From the IMG/VR virus record IMGVR_UViG_3300029827_000121, positions 1 through 64,000 of that record: a stretch of DNA of 64,000 nt. One strand, written 5' to 3'. The notes below the pieces were generated by a model that was not told the origin of the DNA, searched no databases, and saw only the letters and a list, made by a program, of their open reading frames with translations. The DNA comes from a virus. Below are positions 17,373 to 24,296 of the stretch, piece after piece (within the stretch, counting starts at the first letter, position 1; each line of letters starts with the position of its first letter). The translations under genes and the position numbers were made by a program.

Positions 17373-17623
17373 TGAATCGCCGAAAGTCGCCGACAGATAT
17401 AATCGTAACAAAGTTCAGTTATATTCAAACTATTCGGTTCAGAACGGTGAAGCCACATTTCTCGTTGAACATGCGCTTTTACTTCCTCTAATGATGGCAA
17501 GCTACGTTTATTGGCGGCATTCGTCGCAGCCTCCCAAATTTTAGAAGCCAATTCAAGGCTTATTCCAGACTCTTCCCCACCATAAAACGCAAACCACTCT
17601 CGAACATTATTCGGCGCAATCAT
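17369..17623 (-). CDS. Hypothetical protein
   Basis: An 84-residue soluble, mainly helical protein with LELASKIWEAATNAANKR and VKAHVQREMWLHR segments. No known domain. It lies in the run of short genes between TerS and TerL and is translationally coupled to the HNH-like gene by ATGA. Confidence 0.6.
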   Translation of the reverse strand: MIAPNNVREWFAFYGGEESGISLELASKIWEAATNAANKRSLPSLEEVKAHVQREMWLHRSEPNSLNITELCYDYICRRLSAIQ

Positions 17624-17641
17624 AAAAGCTCCTATTTATCT

Positions 17642-17839
17642 TTACCAAATACCGCGTACAAAATTATCAATGTACTCCTCACATGACTCCTGAAACTCCC
17701 TGATAAGCTCCACCGCCTCATTAATGCGATCGGCATCCTCCTTCGATTCGCAAATCTCCTGCGGCTTAATATTTCCACTATACGCAAGGTCATACCAGAA
17801 ATCATTCGTCGATACCTGACAATTAGACCTGATATTCAT
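17642..17839 (-). CDS. Small conserved phage protein
   Basis: A 65-residue acidic protein. A VSTNDFWYDLAYSGNIKPQE segment followed by an acidic helix (ADRINEAVELIREFQESCEE) is a pattern I associate with short hypothetical proteins of many tailed phages. Function unknown. It is 9 nt from the next gene upstream. Confidence 0.6.
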   Translation of the reverse strand: MNIRSNCQVSTNDFWYDLAYSGNIKPQEICESKEDADRINEAVELIREFQESCEEYIDNFVRGIW

Positions 17840-17848
17840 GAAAATTCC

Positions 17849-18040
17849 TCACTCCTTTTTATCAGAATCAGTCGATGCAACAACTTGAGATAAATCCTTA
17901 TTAGGATCAACTTCATCTAATCCGCATTCTTTAATTATTTTAAAAATCGATATAATCAATCCAGCAATTATTTCAGCAGTATTACCTTTTCTTGTAATAT
18001 GAACAACATCTCTCTCTTCCTTCATATGAAACTCAAACAT
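17849..18040 (-). CDS. Hypothetical protein
   Basis: About 63 residues from the ATG at 18040, which has GGAGG 4 nt upstream; the longer frame to 18055 would start before this site. The middle holds a hydrophobic stretch (IIAGLIISIFKIIKECGL) that could be one amphipathic or membrane helix, then an acidic tail. It overlaps the HNH-like gene by 8 nt. Function unknown. Confidence 0.55.
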   Translation of the reverse strand: MFEFHMKEERDVVHITRKGNTAEIIAGLIISIFKIIKECGLDEVDPNKDLSQVVASTDSDKKE

Positions 18041-18311
18041 CCAACCTCCTCCCATTCACCATTAAATTTCCCCTACAACAATTCAACGTATTCCCATCAA
18101 CAAACTCCACCCGATCCCCCCTCTGCGCTCCCGCTATAAACCGATGCAAATAAACCTTCCGCACTACCCGCCCTTCACGCTTCCCATACATCACATAATA
18201 ACCCTCATTGTATTTACCCTTGTTTAAACACCACCTCCTGTCCTTCACCCGCCACCAATCAGACTCATCCACCAATACCACCCGATTACCCACTATCAAA
18301 ACCTTCGACAT
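18033..18311 (-). CDS. HNH-endonuclease-like protein, degenerate
   Basis: A 92-residue protein that follows the layout of phage HNH proteins: LVDESDWWRVKDRRWCL (N-terminal beta strands), VYLHRFIAGAQRGDRV and then EFVDGNTLNCCRGNLMV. In active HNH enzymes the second block reads V-D-H-x-D-G-N; here the central His is Phe, so catalysis may be lost. It is immediately downstream of two stem-closed structured elements. It may be a relic or a DNA-binding regulator. Confidence 0.6.
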   Translation of the reverse strand: MSKVLIVGNRVVLVDESDWWRVKDRRWCLNKGKYNEGYYVMYGKREGRVVRKVYLHRFIAGAQRGDRVEFVDGNTLNCCRGNLMVNGRRLDV

Positions 18312-18339
18312 TAAACCATCACCATCCTATCCCACGAAT

Positions 18340-18497
18340 ATGTTGTGTGGAAATAAAGAGGCGTTCCATAGTGTCAGGCGCGATGAATAAAGCTTCGCTT
18401 GATTACAGACCATTCGAAATAACACGGGACGGTCACTTCCCGGAACTTTTTTCGCGCCATCAAACATAAAACGCCTCCATATTTCTACACAACATAC
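18340..18497. ncRNA. Long stem-closed structured element (158 nt)
   Basis: The 5' arm 18340-18366 and the 3' arm 18471-18497 pair over almost their full length: TATGTTGTGT with ACACAACATA, GAAAT with ATTTC, then GAGGCGTT with AACGCCTC, separated only by a short internal loop. Inside, GGCGCGA pairs with TCGCGCC, AAGC with GCTT, and CGGG with CCCG. This reads as a multibranched RNA rather than a terminator, since no T-tract follows. It occupies the gap between the holin candidate and the HNH-like gene. The strand cannot be decided from pairing alone. Confidence 0.5.
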
Positions 18498-18515
18498 CTC
18501 GAATACTTATAAAAA

Positions 18516-18619
18516 GGGTGCTGATGCAACCTGCCCGATACGGATAACCTCTCGGCTACGTTTTGTCCACAACTCCGCCGTCGCTCGGTCGCATGATGTG
18601 GCTTTCATTTCAGCACCCT
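18516..18619. ncRNA. Second stem-closed structured element (104 nt)
   Basis: Perfect 10-bp closing arms AGGGTGCTGA (18516-18525) and TCAGCACCCT (18610-18619). Interior pairs CCGA/TCGG and CCACA/TGTGG are possible. It begins 19 nt after the 158-nt element and its outer arm reaches the stop codon of the holin candidate. On the minus strand it would lie at the 3' end of that mRNA. Confidence 0.45.
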
Positions 18620-18827
18620 ATACATGCTTCCTCCAATTATTGTACATGCGAATCGCCGCCGATACCAAAGCCGTCCCAAGCGTTACAAGCACAACCGCCG
18701 TTTTTTCGTCTATCTCTATCCCAAGATGTTGAGCAACGAAAACTATGGCAGCTACCACCAACCCGGAAACCGTAACTCCGGTTGCCTCATTAAGACCCTT
18801 CCTCGTCGTAATCGCCAAATCCGCCAT
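18618..18827 (-). CDS. Holin-like small membrane protein
   Basis: 69 residues from the ATG at 18827, which has AAAGGAG 5 nt upstream; an in-frame GTG at 18833 is less likely. Two membrane segments are visible, VSGLVVAAIVFVAQHLGI and TAVVLVTLGTALVSAAI, separated by a short polar EIDEK turn, with a basic C-terminus (NNWRKHV). Size and topology fit a class II holin that permeabilises the inner membrane at lysis. No endolysin is evident nearby, which lowers confidence. Confidence 0.55.
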   Translation of the reverse strand: MADLAITTRKGLNEATGVTVSGLVVAAIVFVAQHLGIEIDEKTAVVLVTLGTALVSAAIRMYNNWRKHV

Positions 18828-18833
18828 AATCAC

Positions 18834-19153
18834 TCCTTTTGCTAAAACATATCATTTACATGCGGAAATCTTATTCCTCTATGTAAACCTTGTTTCCATA
18901 GATGGTAATGAAAAATTGACGCGCTGGGGGGAGAGGATATATATATAAAACAAAAGAGTCAAGCGCGTGAGCGGGAACATCCCCCCCCCTATCCTTTCCA
19001 TTTAGGGCATTTAAGCGTTAAAGGAAATCATAGTTTACATTAGGCATTAGTTTACACTTTTATCATTATGCGACATCCAATAATGGCGTTTCTGATCAAA
19101 TTTAGCCATTTTAATGCTTATCGATGTCAATAGTTGTGTTATTCTACCAATTA
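18834..19153. other. Intergenic region with inverted repeat and G/C tracts
   Basis: No gene seen. Arms ACGCGCT (18919-18925) and AGCGCGT (18962-18968) flank an AT-rich centre; a run of six G follows the first arm and a run of nine C (18981-18989) follows the second. Two copies of GTTTACA (19033-19060) form a short direct repeat. It lies directly downstream of terS, so a packaging (pac/cos) or regulatory function is possible but unproven. Confidence 0.35.
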
Positions 19154-19762
19154 CTAGCTAGTTGAATCGTTCTCTATTTGGTTGATAGGGGGAAGGGTAA
19201 CTTCCTCGAAATCAGCCATTTGCGCGTTTTGAAACGTAGTATACGCTTCCTCTCGTGCTTTAGCTGGTGCAATGGTTATATTTTGCTCAATGTCCACTTT
19301 GTCGCCGAAATCTTGCCGATTATACCTTGACATAAACCATTGACGGTGACCCCAAACACGGTCGAAACGGCGTATGCGGTTACTTGTACGTTTGTAATTA
19401 TCGTCATTTTCGACCTGATTATTGAGTATTTGAACTTCACCTTCAAATTCATCCGCGACTGCGTGCGTACGATGTCGTACGGCAGTTCGCCACGTGTTCA
19501 ACAGTTGAACAGACACCGATCTCCACAGATACACCGTCGTTTTGGCTAGTCCGTGGCGTTTAACGATATTGTCGATGGTGTCGGTAGTAGTGGCTATTTC
19601 GAGGATAATGCTTTGCATTTTTCGGGCGTCATAGTGCTGTAAACCGAAGGGCGTTTTCACTGAAGCAGGGACCAGCAATTCTTTTTCCTCAGATGATAGG
19701 TGGGATACGTTCGGTTTTTCCTCCCCTTTTATCACCTGCAAAGCATTTTTATCACTTGTCAT
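19154..19762 (-). CDS. terS: Terminase small subunit-like protein
   Basis: A 202-residue protein. Residues about 55-85 form an HTH unit (IVKRHGLAKTTVYLWRSVS), followed by long charged helices and a typical TerS ending, RRFDRVWGHRQWFMSRYNRQ, then DFGDKV. The helix plus W-x-x-x-R-x-x-x-x-x-x-G-D-K pattern is that of small terminase subunits that recognise packaging DNA. It opens the leftward late operon and is divergent from the plus-strand early genes. Start ATG has an AAAAGGAGC site. Confidence 0.7.
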   Translation of the reverse strand: MTSDKNALQVIKGEEKPNVSHLSSEEKELLVPASVKTPFGLQHYDARKMQSIILEIATTTDTIDNIVKRHGLAKTTVYLWRSVSVQLLNTWRTAVRHRTHAVADEFEGEVQILNNQVENDDNYKRTSNRIRRFDRVWGHRQWFMSRYNRQDFGDKVDIEQNITIAPAKAREEAYTTFQNAQMADFEEVTLPPINQIENDSTS

Positions 19763-19790
19763 GATGCTCCTTTTTTATCTATTTAATAAA

Positions 19791-20000
19791 TTAAATTATG
19801 AGCATGCATAATTTAACTCGTTAAATGGCTAAATTTGATCAATTTGACCATAATTAACTAAAAGTTAAATTATACACGTGTATAATTTAACACGTTAAAT
19901 TATGAGCATGCATAATTTAACACGTGTTAAATAGCGAAATTCGTTCAAAAACGCTATTTAACGAATATTAAATTATGAGCGTGTATAATTTAAACGATTA
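19791..20000. promoter_or_regulatory. Cluster of AT-rich palindromes (operator or origin candidate)
   Basis: Several closely related palindromes occur in 210 bp between divergent transcription units. One is a perfect 28-bp palindrome at 19864-19891 (half site GTTAAATTATACAC). Two have arms TTAAATTATG and CATAATTTAA around a GCATG-containing centre (about 19793-19816 and 19896-19920), and a partial copy lies near 19969-19993. A different inverted pair, TTAAATAGCG and CGCTATTTAA, lies at 19927-19961. Consistent with binding sites for a dimeric repressor or initiator. Confidence 0.55.
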
Positions 20001-20019
20001 ATAGGGTATAGGGTTTTTG

Positions 20020-20046
20020 CACGCGCCCTACGGCGCGTGTTTTGTT
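20020..20046 (+). terminator. Rho-independent terminator
   Basis: Stem CACGCGCC/GGCGCGTG with a 4-nt loop (CTAC), followed by TTTTGTT on the plus strand. The minus strand lacks a T-tract. No plus-strand gene precedes it, so it would end a short upstream transcript through the palindrome cluster or guard the early region from read-through. Confidence 0.6.
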
Positions 20047-20150
20047 CTCACTTTAAAATGCAATAAAATGCGAAAACAATGAAACCACTATGGTGAAACT
20101 AGCTAGCTAGGGTGAAATTGGTCGATATTATTGCCGTGGGGCGATTGTGG

Positions 20151-20168
20151 ATAGGCTGTACAGCCTAT
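20151..20168. promoter_or_regulatory. 18-bp perfect palindrome
   Basis: ATAGGCTGTACAGCCTAT is perfectly self-complementary. It lies in the leader upstream of the gene at 20281, about 50 bp before the structured leader. A likely site for a homodimeric DNA-binding protein. Confidence 0.4.
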
Positions 20169-20198
20169 AGTATTATATCCCCTTCCGTAGGTTTCCCC

Positions 20199-20267
20199 TA
20201 TTGGTTAATCCTGATTACTAGAGATTGTCACTAATAGGGTAATGGTGTATGGTAAAATTAACCAATA
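20199..20267 (+). promoter_or_regulatory. Stem-closed leader upstream of the gene at 20281
   Basis: Perfect 10-bp arms TATTGGTTAA (20199-20208) and TTAACCAATA (20258-20267), with an inner ATTAC/GTAAT pair. The 3' arm ends 3 nt before the GGGAGG Shine-Dalgarno of the gene at 20281, so folding could affect ribosome access. It may be an RNA switch or a protein-binding leader; no known riboswitch class is recognised. Confidence 0.4.
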
Positions 20268-20280
20268 ACCGGGAGGTATA

Positions 20281-20472
20281 ATGAGTACTCAGCAATTACA
20301 CAATGTAGATCAGCTGATCGATTCGGTTGTTAAACATGATGTTCATGACCGTATTATCAATTATTTGGTTAAAATGAATGAGGAAATAATTATTCGAGAA
20401 TTGAGAGAAAAAACAATCGAATTAATAAAAACTCTCAACGAGTTTATTGAGAATATTGATAACCCACAATAA
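20281..20472 (+). CDS. Small helical protein
   Basis: 63 residues with a GGGAGGT site 5 nt before ATG. It is acidic and almost entirely helical (LIDSVVKHDVHDRIINYLV, then EKTIELIKTLNEFIENI), suggesting a short coiled coil. First gene of the rightward early region. No family recognised; a small regulator or inhibitor is possible. Confidence 0.6.
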   Translation: MSTQQLHNVDQLIDSVVKHDVHDRIINYLVKMNEEIIIRELREKTIELIKTLNEFIENIDNPQ

Positions 20473-20618
20473 TTAAATAGATCCCTGCGGGGATAAGTAG
20501 CACCTTTAACTGTTACTAGGTTTGTAGTCTACGGTACCATTATGGGAGTATTGTCATTGCTGCCACAATGCCGTATAATAGGTATAGGTACTATATATAT
20601 CAATGAACGATATTAGCT

Positions 20619-20713
20619 GAGTGATGGAATTAAAAAAGCGGACAGGTTGTGCGCCTGTCCGCTCTGTGCGTCAATAACTATGAGTCTGGATACAATGCAT
20701 TCCATCATTACTC
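20619..20713. ncRNA. Stem-closed structured element with strong inner hairpin
   Basis: Outer arms GATGGAAT (20623-20630) and ATTCCATC (20699-20706) pair, extended by GAGT/ACTC. Inside is a 9-bp hairpin GCGGACAGG/CCTGTCCGC (20638-20662). Read on the minus strand that hairpin is followed by six T, so it also works as a minus-strand intrinsic terminator. No gene is embedded. Confidence 0.45.
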
Positions 20714-20830
20714 TATATGATAGCACATTTTCACAAACAATGCAAGTATTTTATTTCTCAACGATTTACAACACTTGATAAATAATAATCTATAGAGTAT
20801 TCAATAGGATAGTAGGGGATTTTATAGGAT

Positions 20831-20897
20831 GTATTCTAAATGAGAATACGCTTTTTTATATTATTTTATTGACATCGTCTCACAATAGCAGTATATT
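20831..20897 (+). promoter_or_regulatory. Sigma70-type promoter with upstream inverted repeat
   Basis: TTGACA at 20869-20874, a 17-bp spacer, then TATATT at 20892-20897: near-consensus -35 and -10 boxes. A GTATTC/GAATAC inverted repeat (20831-20849) lies 20 bp upstream and could be an operator. It would drive the gene at 20943, whose ATG is about 45 bp downstream with a GGGAGG site. Confidence 0.7.
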
Positions 20898-20942
20898 GGA
20901 TTGTATAATTAATTAATCAATCACCCATAACCGGGAGGATAC

Positions 20943-21371
20943 ATGGCTACATTAAAATTTTCAGTCCGTCAAACTGGTAGGCCATATGGTCCTACTGAAC
21001 GTATTACCGCAACCGATTATTCAATAGTGTCAAAACATACAACACTATCAGCAGCACAAAAAAAACACTCAAAATTATTATCAGAGATGCGGCAATGTTG
21101 CGGTCAAAATGGCTGGGACAATCATTTTGCTATCATGCCAATAGCTGATATTAAAATGATGCAATCATCCACCTGCCCTCATTGTTTTACGACAGTTAAA
21201 TTTAAATGGATTTGGGAGGCGAACCAATTAAATCCCCATTTCATTCCACCATGCGCATGCGAATACACTGACGATGCATACCACTATGATAAACCGGATA
21301 AAAAAATACTCGAACCAATAATAAATAAATGGGCAAATGAAAACAATATTGAAATAATTTCAATATCCTAA
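20943..21371 (+). CDS. Zinc-ribbon-like early protein
   Basis: A 142-residue protein. A CPHC pair near the middle and a later CACE segment could form a four-Cys zinc site (C-x2-C ... C-x-C). The N-terminus is beta-rich and basic (LKFSVRQTGRPYGP). A strong promoter lies directly upstream and an intrinsic terminator follows 80 bp after the stop, so it is probably a single-gene unit expressed early. Function unknown. Confidence 0.6.
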   Translation: MATLKFSVRQTGRPYGPTERITATDYSIVSKHTTLSAAQKKHSKLLSEMRQCCGQNGWDNHFAIMPIADIKMMQSSTCPHCFTTVKFKWIWEANQLNPHFIPPCACEYTDDAYHYDKPDKKILEPIINKWANENNIEIISIS

Positions 21372-21450
21372 TCAGGGAAAAAGGCAAGGAAAAAATAAAA
21401 TACTTTTTTTAACTCTACATTAAATTAATTTATGGAAACAGCCTAAAATA

Positions 21451-21488
21451 AAAATCCCCTATTCCCGCGTTAACGAGAATAGGGTTTT
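21451..21488 (+). terminator. Rho-independent terminator
   Basis: Stem CCCTATTC (21457-21464) with GAATAGGG (21477-21484), a 12-nt loop, then TTTT. It ends transcription after the zinc-ribbon gene; the ArdC-like gene begins 30 bp later, so partial read-through is possible. Confidence 0.6.
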
Positions 21489-21495
21489 ATCACAC

Positions 21496-21514
21496 CTAAC
21501 CGGAAAGGGGTTAG
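21496..21514 (+). promoter_or_regulatory. Hairpin presenting the Shine-Dalgarno in its loop
   Basis: CTAACC/GGTTAG stem with loop GGAAAGG, which is the ribosome-binding site; ATG follows 2 nt later. The same arrangement occurs before the gene at 24297. Confidence 0.5.
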
Positions 21515-21516
21515 AT

Positions 21517-22332
21517 ATGAATATTCAAGGAAAGGCAAAAGATCAGATTGAAAAGCTTGTAAAAGAATTTCAATCGGGGAATGTAGTCGAATCTGTGTCT
21601 AAAATAGTTATTGTTGACCGCAATATTCCATCATTTAAATGGTCAATGTTAAATCGATGGATGGCCTATGCTCAGACCGGGGATACAGATAGCAGGGGAT
21701 TCCGGCAATGGGAACAAGCGGGGAGAAGTGTAAACAAGGGCGAAAAAGCCGCATATATCCTTCGGCCTATTCATATTAAAAAGACAGTTAAAAATGAAGA
21801 AACGGGGGAAGAATCGGACACTTTTATCCTTATTGGATACGGAAGTATACCGGTATTCGGTGCATCACAAACAACCGGGACACCATTAGAATATGAAAAA
21901 GCCCCTGAAGAATTACCAGCCTTAAATGAAATTGCTTCTGATTTGGGAATATCCATCAAATATACGGTTTTTGGTGGGGCTTTTTACGGTTGTTATGATT
22001 TTAATAATAAGATTACTCTTTATACTCATGATGAACAAACTTTTTTACACGAACTTTCTCACGCTATCCATCAAAAAGTATGCGGTAATTTAAAAGGTGG
22101 GCAACATCCTAGCCAAGAAATTGTGGCGGAATTCTGTTCCTGCGTTTTGGCTAGAATGTATGGCAAAAAGACACCTAATGAAGGGAATTCTTATAAATAT
22201 ATCGAAAGATATGCCCAACAAATAAAGAAAAGTGTTCCCGATTCAATACTTTCCTTTATGTCGGATATCGTAAAAGTTTTGGATTATATCATTGAGAAAA
22301 AAGAATCTTTATCAATAGCAACAGCAGCATAA
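21517..22332 (+). CDS. ArdC-like anti-restriction protein with zincin domain
   Basis: 271 residues. The N-terminal half matches the ArdC domain: an FKWSMLNRWMAYAQTGD segment, GFRQWEQAGRSVNKGEKA and a Y-I-L-R-P strand. The C-terminal half is a zincin metallopeptidase with FLHELSHAIHQ (HExxH-type HELSH) and a downstream SQEIVAEFCSCVL carrying the third zinc-side Glu. ArdC proteins bind DNA and block type I restriction in plasmids and phages. This suits an early gene of a phage that must survive host restriction. The ribosome site lies in a hairpin loop. Confidence 0.75.
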   Translation: MNIQGKAKDQIEKLVKEFQSGNVVESVSKIVIVDRNIPSFKWSMLNRWMAYAQTGDTDSRGFRQWEQAGRSVNKGEKAAYILRPIHIKKTVKNEETGEESDTFILIGYGSIPVFGASQTTGTPLEYEKAPEELPALNEIASDLGISIKYTVFGGAFYGCYDFNNKITLYTHDEQTFLHELSHAIHQKVCGNLKGGQHPSQEIVAEFCSCVLARMYGKKTPNEGNSYKYIERYAQQIKKSVPDSILSFMSDIVKVLDYIIEKKESLSIATAA

Positions 22333-22371
22333 ACCAAGGGGGAGAAATCCCCCTTTAGAAAGAAATCAATT

Positions 22372-22773
22372 ATGAATATCATTGAATCTATCGGGAAATG
22401 GGGAGTAAAAAGCACTCCTGAACATATGTTTTATGATCGAATAAGAAAACCAAGATCAGGCGATATCGTAAAATTTACAGATAAAGAATATCCCCACCAT
22501 AACGGCGAATATGGAAGAATAGAAAGTTTTGGGGGATGGAAAGAAGGTGAATATCATATTTGTTGTGGGCTGGGGAGTGCTTTTTTATTTGAAAATGGTC
22601 ACGTTAGTATTTCAGGTGGGCCATTTGAATCGGTTATCCCCGCAAGATTAATTTCAACAGGTGAATTATATTTAGCACAATATTGGAATTGGGGAAACAA
22701 TCTACCGGGAGGTGGTCAAGGAGTATACTACTTTTTCCATCGACCGGTTTTTTTATTGGAAAGTAAAAAATAA
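22372..22773 (+). CDS. Hypothetical protein
   Basis: 133 residues, beta-rich and Gly-rich. A SGDIVKFTDKEYPHHNGEYG segment near residue 30 could be a small SH3-like or OB-like barrel, followed by GGWKEGEYHICCGLGS. Aromatic residues crowd the C-terminus (YWNWGNNLPGG, YYFFHRP). No family recognised. It lies in the rightward early block. Confidence 0.6.
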   Translation: MNIIESIGKWGVKSTPEHMFYDRIRKPRSGDIVKFTDKEYPHHNGEYGRIESFGGWKEGEYHICCGLGSAFLFENGHVSISGGPFESVIPARLISTGELYLAQYWNWGNNLPGGGQGVYYFFHRPVFLLESKK

Positions 22774-22823
22774 ACCATCTTTGACCGGCGGCAGGTCGAT
22801 AAACTCGCTGAAAGGACAGTATT

Positions 22824-23339
22824 ATGAACAGGACAATAGGTATTGATTATGGAGCAGGAAAAACGAATATTGATACTGAAAATAATATTCGTTATGGTGT
22901 AATTAATGTTAATGAAGTAGTGCAAGCTTTCTATGATAGTGCTGCACCGATAGATTCAAACGCTTGTCCCTATTGCGGGAATACTCCTAAAAGTGGGAAT
23001 AATATTCATGAAATGAAACGGTGTCCCTCATGCTATCATGCCTTGGAAGAAAGTGATTTTTGGGACAGTGAACCTATCGGCTGGAAAATAGACGATGGTG
23101 AATATATCGCAGAAATATCTTCCGACGATACTGATGTTTTTATTTTAAAATCCCCATATTTTACTTATTGTCAGTATTGTTCCCCTTGTGCTCCCGGTGC
23201 CGGATATATTATGAATACCGTTAAAGACGGAGTAAAGGCTTATTGTTTTGGCCATGATTTTTTTGACGATGAAAAAGCACCTTATCCTGTTTACTCTGTT
23301 GAAACAGGTGAATTAATTGAAAAGGGGGAAGAAAAATGA
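22824..23339 (+). CDS. Zinc-ribbon phage protein
   Basis: 171 residues with a clear zinc ribbon (ACPYCGN then RCPSCYH, C-x2-C ... C-x2-C, about residues 47-74). A further Cys-rich stretch (YCQYCSPCAPGAGYI) follows. After it come an AYCFGHDFFDDEKAPYPVYS segment and a short ending; this layout recurs in hypothetical proteins of phages and plasmids. It has an ATGA overlap with the gene at 23336. Nucleic-acid or protein binding is likely, but the role is unknown. Confidence 0.6.
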   Translation: MNRTIGIDYGAGKTNIDTENNIRYGVINVNEVVQAFYDSAAPIDSNACPYCGNTPKSGNNIHEMKRCPSCYHALEESDFWDSEPIGWKIDDGEYIAEISSDDTDVFILKSPYFTYCQYCSPCAPGAGYIMNTVKDGVKAYCFGHDFFDDEKAPYPVYSVETGELIEKGEEK

Positions 23340-24025
23340 AAACTAAAATCTTATCCATCACAGTAGAACAAAGAATAGACGATTGCCCTGACACTTCTTT
23401 TCTTGGGGAGTATACGAATAAACCATCTTTTTGGGCGATTGATCGTAAATATAATACTTTTGTATGTAAAATTGAACAAAGAGAAAGAATTATCGAACAA
23501 TTGGAAGATAGAATTTATGATTTAGAAGATCTTGATAATAAAAAAATGGCTAGAATGAAAAAAAGAAAAGTAAAAATTGAACAGTCTTTTCCTTCTGATT
23601 GTTTTCTTGATCGTAATCAATATAGATATTTTATTCCATGCAATCACCTTCCCCATAATCCTAAAAATTGGATTCATGTTCAAGGCAAAGAATTAGAAAA
23701 AGTCATAAAAGAACACGGAAGCATTAAATCCGCTGATATGCATTACGCAATTGAAGATTATAAACGGATGGAATCACTCAATAGGGGTGACTGGTGTTTT
23801 ATTGGAATCATGGCAAAGGCAACAGTGCAAACCGAAAACGGAATTACTCAGCATATTACTTCAGGGGGCTTATGGGGGATTGAAAGCGATTCCGGCAATT
23901 ATATCAAAGAAGTAGTAAAGGAACAACTATCCTCATTAAAATGTGAATTGCTTTCTTTCGGCTTTTCAGAAAGAGCTATTCACTATGCCATGAAAAAATG
24001 GGATGGTGAAATAATAGAAAAATAA
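23336..24025 (+). CDS. Conserved phage/plasmid hypothetical protein
   Basis: 229 residues. The C-terminal part carries DWCFIGIMAKATVQTENG, then SGGLWGIESDSGNYIKEV and an ending with LKCELLSFGFSE, a pattern seen in uncharacterised phage and plasmid early proteins. The N-terminal third has a Lys/Glu helix likely to be a coiled coil (EQRERIIEQLEDRIYDLEDL). Co-translated with the zinc-ribbon protein. Function unknown. Confidence 0.6.
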   Translation: MKTKILSITVEQRIDDCPDTSFLGEYTNKPSFWAIDRKYNTFVCKIEQRERIIEQLEDRIYDLEDLDNKKMARMKKRKVKIEQSFPSDCFLDRNQYRYFIPCNHLPHNPKNWIHVQGKELEKVIKEHGSIKSADMHYAIEDYKRMESLNRGDWCFIGIMAKATVQTENGITQHITSGGLWGIESDSGNYIKEVVKEQLSSLKCELLSFGFSERAIHYAMKKWDGEIIEK

Positions 24026-24050
24026 TATCCACTAAAAAAGAAAAAAAATT

Positions 24051-24263
24051 ATGAAAAAGGAAATTTCTCAAAAATTAAAAAATAAAATTGTCGGACAATC
24101 AGCGAAAATGAGAGATAAAAATGATACCGTTATTGAAGGCGTTATCATCGGACGGCTTGCTGAATTCCCGGTTTTCCGTACTCTTGACGGTCTCATTACA
24201 ATAGAATTATCATGGAATTTAGCTTATCGTGCAGTTTTTGAAAACGTCTATATAATAGGATAA
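24051..24263 (+). CDS. Small hypothetical protein
   Basis: 70 residues, basic at the N-terminus (ISQKLKNKIVGQSAKMRDKN) then a predicted beta barrel-like run (VIEGVIIGRLAEFPVFRTL). It fits between two early genes with a weak AAAG-type ribosome site. No family recognised. Confidence 0.5.
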   Translation: MKKEISQKLKNKIVGQSAKMRDKNDTVIEGVIIGRLAEFPVFRTLDGLITIELSWNLAYRAVFENVYIIG

Positions 24264-24275
24264 ACAAACCATCTT

Positions 24276-24296
24276 ATTAACCGGAAAGGGGTTAAT
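24276..24296 (+). promoter_or_regulatory. Hairpin presenting the Shine-Dalgarno in its loop
   Basis: ATTAACC/GGTTAAT stem with loop GGAAAGG, and ATG immediately after the 3' arm. It has the same design and loop sequence as the hairpin at 21496-21514 although the stem bases differ. Confidence 0.5.

Larger units (their letters stand above)
20473..20942. other. 470-bp control region without genes
   Basis: No coding frame is credible here. It holds a small ATCCC/GGGAT hairpin (around 20480-20495), a CATTG/CAATG hairpin (around 20555-20573), the stem-closed element at 20619-20713, a GTATTC/GAATAC inverted repeat (20831-20849), and a consensus promoter (20869-20897) feeding the gene at 20943. Confidence 0.5.

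Noticed and set aside
18312-18620. Group I or II intron beside the HNH-like gene
   Set aside because: No interrupted gene flanks it and no catalytic core motifs could be recognised; kept as structured elements of unknown type.
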